This document shows, in pieces, positions 23,786-31,736 of a DNA stretch of 36,295 nucleotides. The stretch covers positions 1 through 36,295 of the forward strand of contig DWWH01000024.1 of the NCBI GenBank assembly GCA_019119815.1, in the 5' to 3' direction. Numbering within the stretch: position 1 is the stretch's first letter; every line of letters begins with the position of its first letter. The notes under the pieces are model-generated. The model was given only the letters and a program-made list of their open reading frames with translations, had not been told where the DNA came from and did not search any database. Source of the stretch: Candidatus Eisenbergiella intestinipullorum. GTDB taxonomy: Bacteria; Bacillota; Clostridia; Lachnospirales; Lachnospiraceae. The position numbers and the translations under genes are program-made.

Positions 23786-25753
23786 ATGAAGGAGAGCAGA
23801 AAGAAAACCGAAATGGGATGGCTGACGGCAGGGCCGGTTTCCGGCCTCACGCTGAGCCTGTGTGAGGAAACGCTGCAGCTTTTGATCCGGACAGAAGGAG
23901 CGGAGTGGGAGACGGATTCCTCCCTGCGGCCGGTGCTGATCGCAGCCGGAGAAGAGCTGGATTTTGCCAGATGGAAAAGGATCGTTCACAGGCCGGTGAA
24001 GACCGGATATGGGACCGGTATTCACAGCAGCTTCCGCTGCCTGGACGGAAAGGAGGCTTCCTATGCTTTCGATACCGTCTGCTGGATCGAAACGACGGGA
24101 GAGATGGAAGAGGGATGTGCGGGAAAGGTGCACTTTGAGTGGATCCCCATCCGTGAGGAGGGCCTTGAGGTAAAGGAGGTCCGCTGGCCGGTCCCCATGG
24201 CTTTTTCCTGTGCGGATCCGGAATGGTATACCCTGCTTAACGAAGGACAGGGGCTGCTCATTCCCAACAACTGGAAAAACGCCGCAGACAGCCTGAGCTT
24301 TCAGGGCCGGTTTCTGACGGCGGGCGGATATATGCCCTGGTTCGGCCAGATAAAAAAGCGGCACGGTTATATCGCCATCGCGGAAACGCCGTGGAACGCG
24401 GGCGCCTATGTGGACCACCCGGCAAAGGGACCCTATACCCGGACCGGCATCTGGTGGGAACCCAGCCTTGGAAAAATGGATTACCGAAGGAGCGCCGTCT
24501 ATGCCTTTCTGGACGACTGCGATCACAATGATCTGTGCCGGATTTATCGCTGCTATGCGAAGGAGACAGGGAAGCTTGTGACCCTGAAGGAAAAAGCGGC
24601 GAGGGTACCGTCCGTACGGAAGCTGTACGGCTGCGCTTTCGTCCACTGCGGCATCAAGACCAACGTGCATCCTCTGTCCGATTTTTACGACAGGAAGGAC
24701 CCGGAGAAAAACAATCATGTCACTCCTTTTGACAAAAGGGAACGTCTGATCCGGGACATCCGGAAAAGAGGCGTGGAAAAGCTCTATCTGCATCTGGACG
24801 GATGGGCGGAGCCCGGGTATGATAATAAACATCCGGATTATCTGCCCGCCTGCGCGGAGGCGGGCGGCTGGGAGGGGATGAAGCGTCTGGCCGATACGGT
24901 GCGGGATTGCGGCTACCTGTTCGGCATCCATGATCAGTACCGGGATTACTATCTGGATGCGGAAAGCTTTGACGAAGAAGAGGCGGTGCGCCTGCCGGAC
25001 GGAACCATCCCGCAGCACAGCCGCTGGGCGGGAGGCCCGCAGTCCTACCTGTGTGCCACAAGGGCGCTGTATTATGTCCGGCGCAATTTCCATGAGATTT
25101 TTTCCCATGGAATCCGTCTGGACGGCGCTTATCTGGATGTGTTCACCTGTAATGAGGGCGATGAATGCGCCAACCCTCTGCACCGGATGACCAGAAGGGA
25201 ATGCTACGAATACCGGAAGCAGTGCTTTGACTGGCTGCTTGCAAAAGGGATCCTCCCCAGCTCGGAGGAGGTGTCGGACTGGAGCATGCAGAGCCTGGTG
25301 TTCTGCCATTACGCCCCTTACCGTTTCATGCTTCAGGCGCCGGGAACGCCGGAAAGCGGCATACCGGTTCCCCTGTTCAACCTGGTTTATCACGACTGCG
25401 TGGTGGAGCCCTGGATGATGGACATCCTGGAATATGAAACGCCGGACGGGGAAAAATGCCGGAAGGATCTGATGCTCTATGCTCTTTTAAACGCGGGTGC
25501 GCCCTATCTGGTGCGCGACGGAGCCTATGAAAATACGGACGGCTCCTTTGCGGGCTGCGGAAGCCTAGGGCCGGAGGAGACGGCGGAGCGCTGCCGGATC
25601 GTTTCCCGGCTCCATGAACGCCTTGCGGACTGTCCGATGGTGCGCCATGAGCTTCTGGACGGGGAGGGAAGGAAGCAGCGGACGCTGTTTGCCGACGGCA
25701 CAGCCGTGACGGTGGACCTGGAGCAGAATACCTATCAGATAAAAGAAGCATGA
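23786..25753 (+). CDS. Putative cytoplasmic glycoside hydrolase-like TIM-barrel protein
   Basis: The 655-residue protein has no signal peptide. A beta-rich N-terminal part (about 1-260) precedes a likely TIM barrel. Barrel-strand-like segments include LYLHLDGWAEPGY (about 333-345), YLFGIHDQYRDYY, IRLDGAYLDVF (Asp446, Asp451) and LPSSEEVSDW (Glu494/495). The last two sites are possible catalytic acids. The layout recalls DUF5696 proteins and, more distantly, GH101 endo-alpha-N-acetylgalactosaminidases; I cannot confirm either. It starts a cluster with a PHP protein and a GH109-like protein, which supports a role in glycan breakdown. Ribosome site AGGAAAG is moderate. Confidence 0.6.
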   Translation: MKESRKKTEMGWLTAGPVSGLTLSLCEETLQLLIRTEGAEWETDSSLRPVLIAAGEELDFARWKRIVHRPVKTGYGTGIHSSFRCLDGKEASYAFDTVCWIETTGEMEEGCAGKVHFEWIPIREEGLEVKEVRWPVPMAFSCADPEWYTLLNEGQGLLIPNNWKNAADSLSFQGRFLTAGGYMPWFGQIKKRHGYIAIAETPWNAGAYVDHPAKGPYTRTGIWWEPSLGKMDYRRSAVYAFLDDCDHNDLCRIYRCYAKETGKLVTLKEKAARVPSVRKLYGCAFVHCGIKTNVHPLSDFYDRKDPEKNNHVTPFDKRERLIRDIRKRGVEKLYLHLDGWAEPGYDNKHPDYLPACAEAGGWEGMKRLADTVRDCGYLFGIHDQYRDYYLDAESFDEEEAVRLPDGTIPQHSRWAGGPQSYLCATRALYYVRRNFHEIFSHGIRLDGAYLDVFTCNEGDECANPLHRMTRRECYEYRKQCFDWLLAKGILPSSEEVSDWSMQSLVFCHYAPYRFMLQAPGTPESGIPVPLFNLVYHDCVVEPWMMDILEYETPDGEKCRKDLMLYALLNAGAPYLVRDGAYENTDGSFAGCGSLGPEETAERCRIVSRLHERLADCPMVRHELLDGEGRKQRTLFADGTAVTVDLEQNTYQIKEA

Positions 25754-25775
25754 GGATGCGGAAAGGGAGAAGCAA

Positions 25776-26753
25776 ATGAAAACAATAGAACTGCTGCCGA
25801 AAAATGTCACGTATTACAAAGCAAATCTGCACTGCCATACCACGATCTCCGACGGAAAAATGACGCCGGAAGAGATCAAACGCCACTATCAGGAAAGAGG
25901 CTATCAGGTCCTTGCCATCACGGACCATGACCGTTACGGCAATCACAGCGAACTGTGCGACGAAAATTTCGTGGCCATCGCGGCCCTGGAGACGGAGATC
26001 AATCAGGCGGGGGATATGTCCTGGAATTACCGCCGCACCTGGCACATGAACTGGTATGACACCTGCCCGGAGCGGGATGCCGGGATCAAGAAGGCTCTGA
26101 CCTGTCCCTCGGAGGCCTATGAGAGCCTGGATCAGGTCAATGCCTATGTGAAAAAAATGACGGAGCTGGGCTTCCTTGGCTGCTACAACCATCCCTACTG
26201 GTCCCTGCAGACATGCGACGAATATACGAAGCTGAAGGGAATGTGGGGAATGGAGATCTACAACCACGGCTGTGAGATGGACGGCCTGTATGGCTATCAC
26301 CCCCAGGCCTATGATGAGATGCTCAGAAGCGGCCAGAGGCTTTTCTGCGTGGCAGCCGACGACAACCACAACAGCATGGCCCAAGACGGCGGCCTGTACG
26401 ATTCCTTCGGCGGCTATGTGATGATCGGCGCGGTGAGCCTTACCTACGGAGGAATCATTGACGCGCTGAAGAAAGGTCATTTTTACAGCTGCTGTGCGCC
26501 TGACGGCCAGGAAGAAGCGCCGCGGATCCTGGAGCTGACGTGCACAGGAAACCGGGTGCATGTGAAATGCACGCCTGCGGATAAGATCTTTTTAAAAACG
26601 GCGGGAAGAAACTGCCACCGGGCGGCGGCACGCCCCGGAGAAACCATCACGGAGGCGGATTTTGAGCTGAACGGCGAGGAAGGATATATCCGGGCCGAGA
26701 TCACGGACGGCAAAGGCAGGCATACCGTTTCCAACGCATATTTTCCGGAGTGA
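25776..26753 (+). CDS. PHP domain phosphoesterase-like protein
   Basis: The 325-residue protein begins with the PHP metal-site motifs NLHCHTTISDG (about residues 12-22) and ITDHDRYG (about 48-55), followed by further His/Glu ligands (ALETEINQ, YNHPYWS, ADDNH). PHP proteins use up to three metals to hydrolyse phosphoesters. The C-terminal 80 residues form a small beta domain common in glycan-cluster PHP proteins. GGGAGAAGC precedes the start. It follows the glycosidase-like gene after 22 bases, so they share an operon. Substrate unknown; a sugar phosphate is a reasonable guess. Confidence 0.85.
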   Translation: MKTIELLPKNVTYYKANLHCHTTISDGKMTPEEIKRHYQERGYQVLAITDHDRYGNHSELCDENFVAIAALETEINQAGDMSWNYRRTWHMNWYDTCPERDAGIKKALTCPSEAYESLDQVNAYVKKMTELGFLGCYNHPYWSLQTCDEYTKLKGMWGMEIYNHGCEMDGLYGYHPQAYDEMLRSGQRLFCVAADDNHNSMAQDGGLYDSFGGYVMIGAVSLTYGGIIDALKKGHFYSCCAPDGQEEAPRILELTCTGNRVHVKCTPADKIFLKTAGRNCHRAAARPGETITEADFELNGEEGYIRAEITDGKGRHTVSNAYFPE

Positions 26754-26942
26754 GCGCCTGCCGGAGAGAAGCATAATGCATCCGGCGGAAAGCTTTGCCG
26801 GTCAGTTCCGCGTTCTGAGCCCGGAGGGAGCCATCCCGATCTCCCGCCGGAAAGCTCCGGAAAAGCAGCTCTGACTGTTGAACCCCAGCGCCTCTGAGGT
26901 GCGGAAAACGGAGGGGAAAACACTTTGGTATGGAGGAAGGAT

Positions 26943-28157
26943 ATGGAGAAGATCAGGATCGGTTTTATCGGACTTGGCTGCAGAGGCTGCGGCCTTCTGA
27001 AGGACGTGGTTTTGAAACAGAACGAGCAGGTCGCCGCGGTCTGCGATGTGTATGAAGACCGGGCGCAGAAGGGAGCGGATCTGGTGGAGGAGGCCGGCCA
27101 GAAAAGGCCGGCCGTCAGCACGGATTACCGGGATGTGATCCGAAACGGAGCGGTGAACACCATCATCATCGCCACCGCCTGGGAAAGCCATGTGGAGATC
27201 GCGCTGGAAGCGATGCGCGCCGGAAAGGCGGTCGCCATGGAGGTGGGCGGCGCATATGGCCTGAAGGACTGCTGGGACCTGGTGGAGGTCTGGGAGAAGA
27301 CCCGGACGCCTTTTCTGTTTCTGGAAAACTGCTGCTTCGGCAGGCGGGAAATGATGGCGTTAAATATGGTGCGGAAGGGACTGTTCGGGGATGTGGTCCA
27401 CTGCGCGGGCGGCTATCAGCACGATCTGCGAGAGGAAATCGCCTTCGGCAGGGAAAATCGTCACTACCGGCTGAGAAACTATCTGAACCGGAACTGTGAA
27501 AACTACCCCACCCATGATCTGGGCCCCATCGCAAGGGTACTGAACATCAACCGGGGCAACCGGATGCTGACCCTTTCCTCCACCGCGTCCAGGGCGGCGG
27601 GGCTGCGGGATTATATCCGGGAAAACAAGAGCGACGATGCGTTCCTGAAGGAGCAGACCTTCGCTCAGGGCGATGTGGTGACTACTGTCATCAAATGCGC
27701 CCATGGGGAGACCATCGTGCTGACGTTGGATACTACCCTTCCCCGGTATTACAGCCGCAATTTCACTGTTCGGGGAACGAAGGGCATGTATGAAGAAGCG
27801 ACGGATTCGGTCTTCCTGGACCGGCCGGAGGACCGGGCCCATGATTTTGACTGGAGAAAGACCTGCGCAGGCAATGCGGAGCAGTACCAGGAGGAATACG
27901 ACCACCCGGTCTGGAAGCGCTATCTGAAGGAGGGCGTTCAGGGCGGACACGACGGAATGGACTGGCTGGAATTTCAGACCTTTTTTGACTGCCTGAGAAA
28001 GGATGCCCCCATGCCTGTGGACGTATACGACGCGGCGAGCTGGATGGCGGTCACCGCCCTGTCCGAGATGTCCATCGCCAGAGGCGGAGCCGTGGTGGAC
28101 GTGCCCGATTTTACCGGCGGAAGATGGCATGAGAGAAAAGAAGAGGACATGCGATAA
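26943..28157 (+). CDS. GH109-like NAD-dependent glycosidase / Gfo-Idh-MocA family protein
   Basis: The 404-residue protein has an N-terminal Rossmann fold (GFIGLGCRGCG, residues 6-16). It carries stretches close to GH109 alpha-N-acetylgalactosaminidases: LENCCFGRREMMALNMV, GGYQHDLREE and YPTHDLGPIARVLNINRGNR, the last including the family's His (about 191). GH109 enzymes cleave alpha-GalNAc by an NAD-assisted oxidation/elimination cycle. No signal peptide, so action on imported oligosaccharides is implied. Start 26943 follows GGAGGAAGG; an upstream ATG at 26925 lacks one. The 189 bases before it carry no clear promoter. An ordinary sugar dehydrogenase remains possible. Confidence 0.78.
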   Translation: MEKIRIGFIGLGCRGCGLLKDVVLKQNEQVAAVCDVYEDRAQKGADLVEEAGQKRPAVSTDYRDVIRNGAVNTIIIATAWESHVEIALEAMRAGKAVAMEVGGAYGLKDCWDLVEVWEKTRTPFLFLENCCFGRREMMALNMVRKGLFGDVVHCAGGYQHDLREEIAFGRENRHYRLRNYLNRNCENYPTHDLGPIARVLNINRGNRMLTLSSTASRAAGLRDYIRENKSDDAFLKEQTFAQGDVVTTVIKCAHGETIVLTLDTTLPRYYSRNFTVRGTKGMYEEATDSVFLDRPEDRAHDFDWRKTCAGNAEQYQEEYDHPVWKRYLKEGVQGGHDGMDWLEFQTFFDCLRKDAPMPVDVYDAASWMAVTALSEMSIARGGAVVDVPDFTGGRWHERKEEDMR

Positions 28158-28176
28158 AAAGAGCGTGCATCCCGGC

Positions 28177-28255
28177 GTATGCCGCAGAGTCAGGCATACG
28201 GCCGGGCATGGAATAAAGAGGGGCCGCCGTACGTTTTGATGCGTACGGCGGCCCC
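28177..28255. terminator. Hairpins between convergent genes, terminator for the minus-strand oxidoreductase
   Basis: A perfect 14-bp stem, GGGGCCGCCGTACG/CGTACGGCGGCCCC (28220-28233/28242-28255), has an eight-base loop. On the minus strand TCTTTATT follows, a modest U-tract. A second stem, GTATGCC/GGCATAC (about 28177-28200), lies on the side of the GH109-like gene. Confidence 0.7.
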
Positions 28256-28281
28256 GTGTTCGGGAAGGAAATTTGTCCGGA

Positions 28282-29226
28282 TCAGAGCCGGTTCAGGATG
28301 GAGAGCACCTGCCTGAGCTCCTCGGGCTTCACCCTGTCCGGGAAGCGCCCTTCCTTTACGCAGTCCTTAAAATACCGGATTTCCTCCGCATAAGCGTTGG
28401 TCTGCGGAAGATCGATGTCCCCCGTATCGTTTTTCGCATCCGTGGACAGGTCCAGGATCTTTCCGTCGTTCTGATAGATCAGGCATTTTCCGCCTTCCCA
28501 TGCCACCAGGGCTTTCTCAAACAGAAAACGGAAGGAGGCGGTGAAGGGATAGGGAGCGGCGTACCAGGAGCATTCCGTGGTGATGAAGAAATCCGGAAAC
28601 TGGTAGACGGCGCTGATGTAGTCCTGCTTCGGCAGCTTAACCCGCTTTTCCTGCACATCTGTGGGAGCGCCGAACGCATAGATGCAGAAATCCAGATCAT
28701 GGATGTGCAGATCAAAGGGGATCAGCCCGCTGCGCTTTTCATCCAGCATCCAGTTGTCCCAGCTCCATTTGGGATAACCGTTCAGACGGCTCATCTGACC
28801 GGACAGAAGCCTTCCGTATTTTCCCGAATCATAGAGCTCCTTGACGAGCGTATATTCCGGCCAGAAACGAAGCACCTGCGCCACCATGAAGCAGACATGA
28901 TTTTCATGGGCGGCCCGGTAGACCCGGTCCACGTCCTCCTCCTTCAGGGAAATGGGCTTCTCGCAGATCACATGGATGCCCTTCTGCATGGCTCTGATTG
29001 CAAAATCCGCGTGAAGGAAGGTGGGCAGACAGATGTCCAGAATGTCCAGCTCCTCTTTGTCCAGCATTTCTTCAAAATCCGTATAATGGCGTTTGTCCGG
29101 ATAGGGTTCCATCCGCTCCGGACGAACGTCGCACAGTGCTGCAAGCTGCGTATCTTCCATGGCGTCCCAGGCGGGGATATGGGAACCGCTGATCCCGCCC
29201 ACGCCGACCAGACCGATTTTTAACAT
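28282..29226 (-). CDS. Gfo/Idh/MocA family oxidoreductase
   Basis: This 314-residue protein has the N-terminal NAD(P)-binding motif GLVGVGGISGSH (about 5-16) and the family signature CEKPISL with the conserved Lys (about 90-96). The C-terminal substrate domain has a DLHIHDLD motif carrying the usual catalytic-region His. It probably oxidises or reduces a sugar or cyclitol. It is downstream of the isomerase at 29402-30241 on the same strand (175-base gap), so they likely share a transcript. The start at 29226 follows CGGAGG, which lies in copy C of the dispersed element. Confidence 0.93.
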   Translation of the reverse strand: MLKIGLVGVGGISGSHIPAWDAMEDTQLAALCDVRPERMEPYPDKRHYTDFEEMLDKEELDILDICLPTFLHADFAIRAMQKGIHVICEKPISLKEEDVDRVYRAAHENHVCFMVAQVLRFWPEYTLVKELYDSGKYGRLLSGQMSRLNGYPKWSWDNWMLDEKRSGLIPFDLHIHDLDFCIYAFGAPTDVQEKRVKLPKQDYISAVYQFPDFFITTECSWYAAPYPFTASFRFLFEKALVAWEGGKCLIYQNDGKILDLSTDAKNDTGDIDLPQTNAYAEEIRYFKDCVKEGRFPDRVKPEELRQVLSILNRL

Positions 29227-29232
29227 GATTTT

Positions 29233-29287
29233 CCTCCGTTCTGAAGCGTTTTTGTACCGGGGATCTGTGACGCTTCGGCACAGATCC
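29233..29287 (-). promoter_or_regulatory. Dispersed pre-start RNA-like element, copy C
   Basis: In minus-strand sense the stem GGATCTGTG/CACAGATCC (29261-29287) presents the loop CCGAAGCGT. Eleven bases later comes the box ACGCTTCAGAACGGAGG (29233-29249), whose ACGCTTC pairs with GAAGCGT of the loop. This is the most compact copy and would form an H-type pseudoknot. It lies between two genes of one operon. Confidence 0.75.
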
Positions 29288-29401
29288 TCAGCTCTTTCGT
29301 TTTCCCGTTTTCCTCCCGCAGGCGGCATCGGACCAACAGGCGCCGGCACGCGGCACAGCGCAGGGGCCGATACGCGCAGGAGAGTCCGGAAGCCTCCGGC
29401 G

Positions 29402-30241
29402 TTATGCCCCATAGATACTGTCGATGACGGCCCGGAGATAGTCCCTTGCTCTCAGGATGTCCGTAAGCTGCTTTTCGCCTTCGATCTCCCGTTCGATGGT
29501 GACATAAGAGTCATATCCCAGCTCGTGCAGCTTCCGGAAGAGGGCGGTAAAATCCACCTTTCCTTCGCCGACGGGAACCTCCTGTCCCAGATCGTGGCCG
29601 TTGACCGGGTAGAGGCCGTCCTTGGCATGAAGGTTGCGTACATAGGAGCCGAACACGTCCAGGGCGTCCACCGGGTTGGCCTTTCCGTATAGGATCAGGT
29701 TGGCCGTATCCAGGTTGATCCCCAGGTTGTCCATGCCGACCCGTTCAAAACAGCGGAGCATGGTAACAGGGGTTTCCTGGCCGGTCTCAAAGAGCAAAAA
29801 CTGGCCGTTCTGTTTCAGATGCTGAGCGACCGTCCTGACCGCCACGCAGAAGCCGCCGAAATTGGGATCGTTGGGATTTTCCGGGATAAAGCCCATGTGG
29901 GTGACCACGTCCGTGATGCCCAGCAGGCGGGCGAAGTCCGCGCCGTCGCACAGGTTTTGCACGCGCATCTGCCGGTATTCGGGCGGGACAAGTCCCAGCG
30001 TGAGCTGGCCGTCATAGAAGTCCCAGACCTTCGGGCCCTCCCAGCCGCACCAGAACGCGGAAACGCAGATGCCGTACCGTTCCAGAAGCTCCTTCAGCAG
30101 GGCGGCGTTCTGTGCGGTCCAGATGGCGGGATTCCAGGCAAGAAGCTGGCAGGAATCAAAGCGGTTTTCCTGAAGGGACTTCAGCTTTTCTTCGATTCCG
30201 TCCATGGTGTTGAGAGAAACACAGGTTCCGATCCTGATCAT
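29402..30241 (-). CDS. Sugar phosphate isomerase/epimerase (AP endonuclease 2-type TIM barrel)
   Basis: The 279-residue protein fits the xylose-isomerase-like TIM-barrel family. Metal-site stretches are FETGQETP (Glu), NLDTANL (Asp), LHAKDG (His/Asp) and a late TIEREI (Glu). Family members isomerise or epimerise keto-sugars and cyclitols. The start at 30241 (MIRIGTCVSL) follows GGAGG in copy D of the dispersed element. A longer frame to 30349 only reads through that element. With the oxidoreductase at 28282 it forms a two-gene minus-strand unit, divergent from the oxidoreductase/AraC pair at 30705. Confidence 0.9.
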   Translation of the reverse strand: MIRIGTCVSLNTMDGIEEKLKSLQENRFDSCQLLAWNPAIWTAQNAALLKELLERYGICVSAFWCGWEGPKVWDFYDGQLTLGLVPPEYRQMRVQNLCDGADFARLLGITDVVTHMGFIPENPNDPNFGGFCVAVRTVAQHLKQNGQFLLFETGQETPVTMLRCFERVGMDNLGINLDTANLILYGKANPVDALDVFGSYVRNLHAKDGLYPVNGHDLGQEVPVGEGKVDFTALFRKLHELGYDSYVTIEREIEGEKQLTDILRARDYLRAVIDSIYGA

Positions 30242-30246
30242 ATTTT

Positions 30247-30353
30247 CCTCCATTCCGGAGCGTAACCAAGTTTTTTGCTTCTGCGGCAGAAAAGCAGGCG
30301 AGGCTGCGGTTTCTTCCGCCGCGGGACAATCTGTGACGCTCCGGCACAAATTG
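30247..30353 (-). promoter_or_regulatory. Dispersed pre-start RNA-like element, copy D
   Basis: In minus-strand sense the stem CAATTTGTG/CACAGATTG (30327-30353) presents the loop CCGGAGCGT. The box ACGCTCCGGAATGGAGG (30247-30263) begins with the exact nine-base complement of that loop. Relative to copy B, the A to G change in the loop is matched by T to C in the box. GGAGG is five bases from the ATG. Confidence 0.8.
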
Positions 30354-30579
30354 CCGGCCGAATGGGTTCGGCCTGTGAGAGATGAGCCGCCGCGGGGCTG
30401 CCGGATGGCTTTTTCGAAAACCGGAGGCTCCTTGCCGCAGTGCGGCTTCGATGGTTATACAGTACCACGCAAAAAACACGTTCGGGAGGATTTTTTTGAC
30501 CAGTACTTGTATTATTTTTACCTTTCGGAAGGTTTTGACAGGGAGGAATTTTTCCCTGTGAGATTTTTTCGCTGTGAGG

Positions 30580-30608
30580 TTGAAGAGCGTCTTTGGTTTC
30601 GGTATAAT
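30580..30608 (+). promoter_or_regulatory. Sigma-A promoter of the oxidoreductase/AraC pair
   Basis: TTGAAG, a 17-base spacer, then a perfect TATAAT. It leaves a leader of about 90 bases. Confidence 0.75.
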
Positions 30609-30704
30609 GAAGCCGGTATACGGGGAAAACGACAGAAAAGAAATCCGGACAGGAGCACGGATGATGTCGATCAATACGGATCAGAAAGGAAAAGGGGACA
30701 GAAG

Positions 30705-31721
30705 ATGAAAACGATCAGAGCGGCAGTGATCGGCTGCGGAAACATATCGGTGATGCATCTGGATTCCATCACCCATCTGGAAGGGCTTTCGCTGGCAGCG
30801 GTGTGCGATGTCAGGCCGGAGCGGGCGAAACAGGCGGCGGAAAAATATCATACGAAGGCGTACACGGATTACCGGAAGCTTCTGGAGGAGGAAAAGCCGG
30901 ATGCGGTTCATCTGTGCCTGCCCCATTATCTGCATACGCCGGCAGCGCAGGAGGCTCTTCGGGCAGGGGTGCACGTGCTCAGTGAAAAGCCCATGAGCAT
31001 CCGCTATGAGGACGCACAGGAAACCGTAAAGCTCGCAGAACGCTGCGGTCTGCAGTACGGCGTGATCTTTCAGTGCCGCTACAACACGCCCTCGCAGCTT
31101 GTGAAAAGACGGATCACGGACGGCAGGCTCGGGACGGTGAAGGCCGCAAGGAGCGTTCTGACCTGGTATCGCCCGGAGGATTATTATGCGGGCTCGGACT
31201 GGAAGGGAACCTGGGAAAAGGAGGGCGGCGGCGTGATCATCGACCAGGCTATCCACTCTCTGGATCTGGCGAACTGGTTCATCGCAAGCAGTCCTGTTTC
31301 CGTGGAAGCATCCCTGCACAACCGGGGGCACCGGAGTATGGTGGTGGAGGACACGGGAGAAGGGCTGGTCCGTTATGAAAACGGGAGCACGCTGTTTTTT
31401 TATGCCATGAACAATTATCCGGTGGACGAGCCCATCGAGCTGCGGCTGGTGTGCGAGCACGGGACGGCACGGCTGTCGTACGATGAGGCGGTGATCTCCT
31501 ATGAAGACGGCACGGTGGAAGCTGTGAAGAACCGGCCGCAGCAGATCGTTTCCTATACCGGAGGGAAGCCCTATTGGGGCAGCCAGCATGCGGTCCAGAT
31601 CGATCAGTTCTACCGGGCCGCCAGAGGGCTGGAGGAGCTGGAGATCAGCGGGAAAGAGGCGCTGAAGATCCAGCGGATCATCTGCGAGATCTATCGGAAT
31701 CCGGTGGAAAGAACGGTATAG
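30705..31721 (+). CDS. Gfo/Idh/MocA family oxidoreductase
   Basis: The 338-residue protein has the Rossmann motif VIGCGNIS (about 8-15) and the conserved Lys in SEKPMSI (about 92-98). A substrate domain follows with IDQAIHSLDLANWF carrying the catalytic-region Asp/His. It resembles the minus-strand oxidoreductase (shared CDVRPER and LP.YLH.) and may be a paralogue. The start at 30705 follows AAGGGGACAG; the much longer upstream frame covers the promoter and cannot all be coding. The AraC regulator follows after 15 bases. Confidence 0.93.
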   Translation: MKTIRAAVIGCGNISVMHLDSITHLEGLSLAAVCDVRPERAKQAAEKYHTKAYTDYRKLLEEEKPDAVHLCLPHYLHTPAAQEALRAGVHVLSEKPMSIRYEDAQETVKLAERCGLQYGVIFQCRYNTPSQLVKRRITDGRLGTVKAARSVLTWYRPEDYYAGSDWKGTWEKEGGGVIIDQAIHSLDLANWFIASSPVSVEASLHNRGHRSMVVEDTGEGLVRYENGSTLFFYAMNNYPVDEPIELRLVCEHGTARLSYDEAVISYEDGTVEAVKNRPQQIVSYTGGKPYWGSQHAVQIDQFYRAARGLEELEISGKEALKIQRIICEIYRNPVERTV

Positions 31722-31736
31722 ACGAAAGGAGAAGAC

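Larger units (their letters stand above)
30242..30704. promoter_or_regulatory. Divergent regulatory region between two sugar operons
   Basis: There is no gene here. It holds copy D of the dispersed element (minus), a GGCCGAA/TTCGGCC stem near 30355-30372, an ACAGGGA/TCCCTGT stem near 30537-30558 with a nearby T-run, and the plus-strand promoter at 30580. No clear AraC-type direct repeat was found, although such a regulator is encoded downstream. Confidence 0.55.

Noticed and set aside
23681..25393. 570-residue minus-strand frame
   Set aside because: It lies opposite the glycosidase-like gene, whose frame has a ribosome site and sensible domains.
30204..30704. N-terminal extension of the plus-strand oxidoreductase
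   Set aside because: It would cover the promoter and the antisense isomerase start; the Rossmann motif begins right after the start at 30705.
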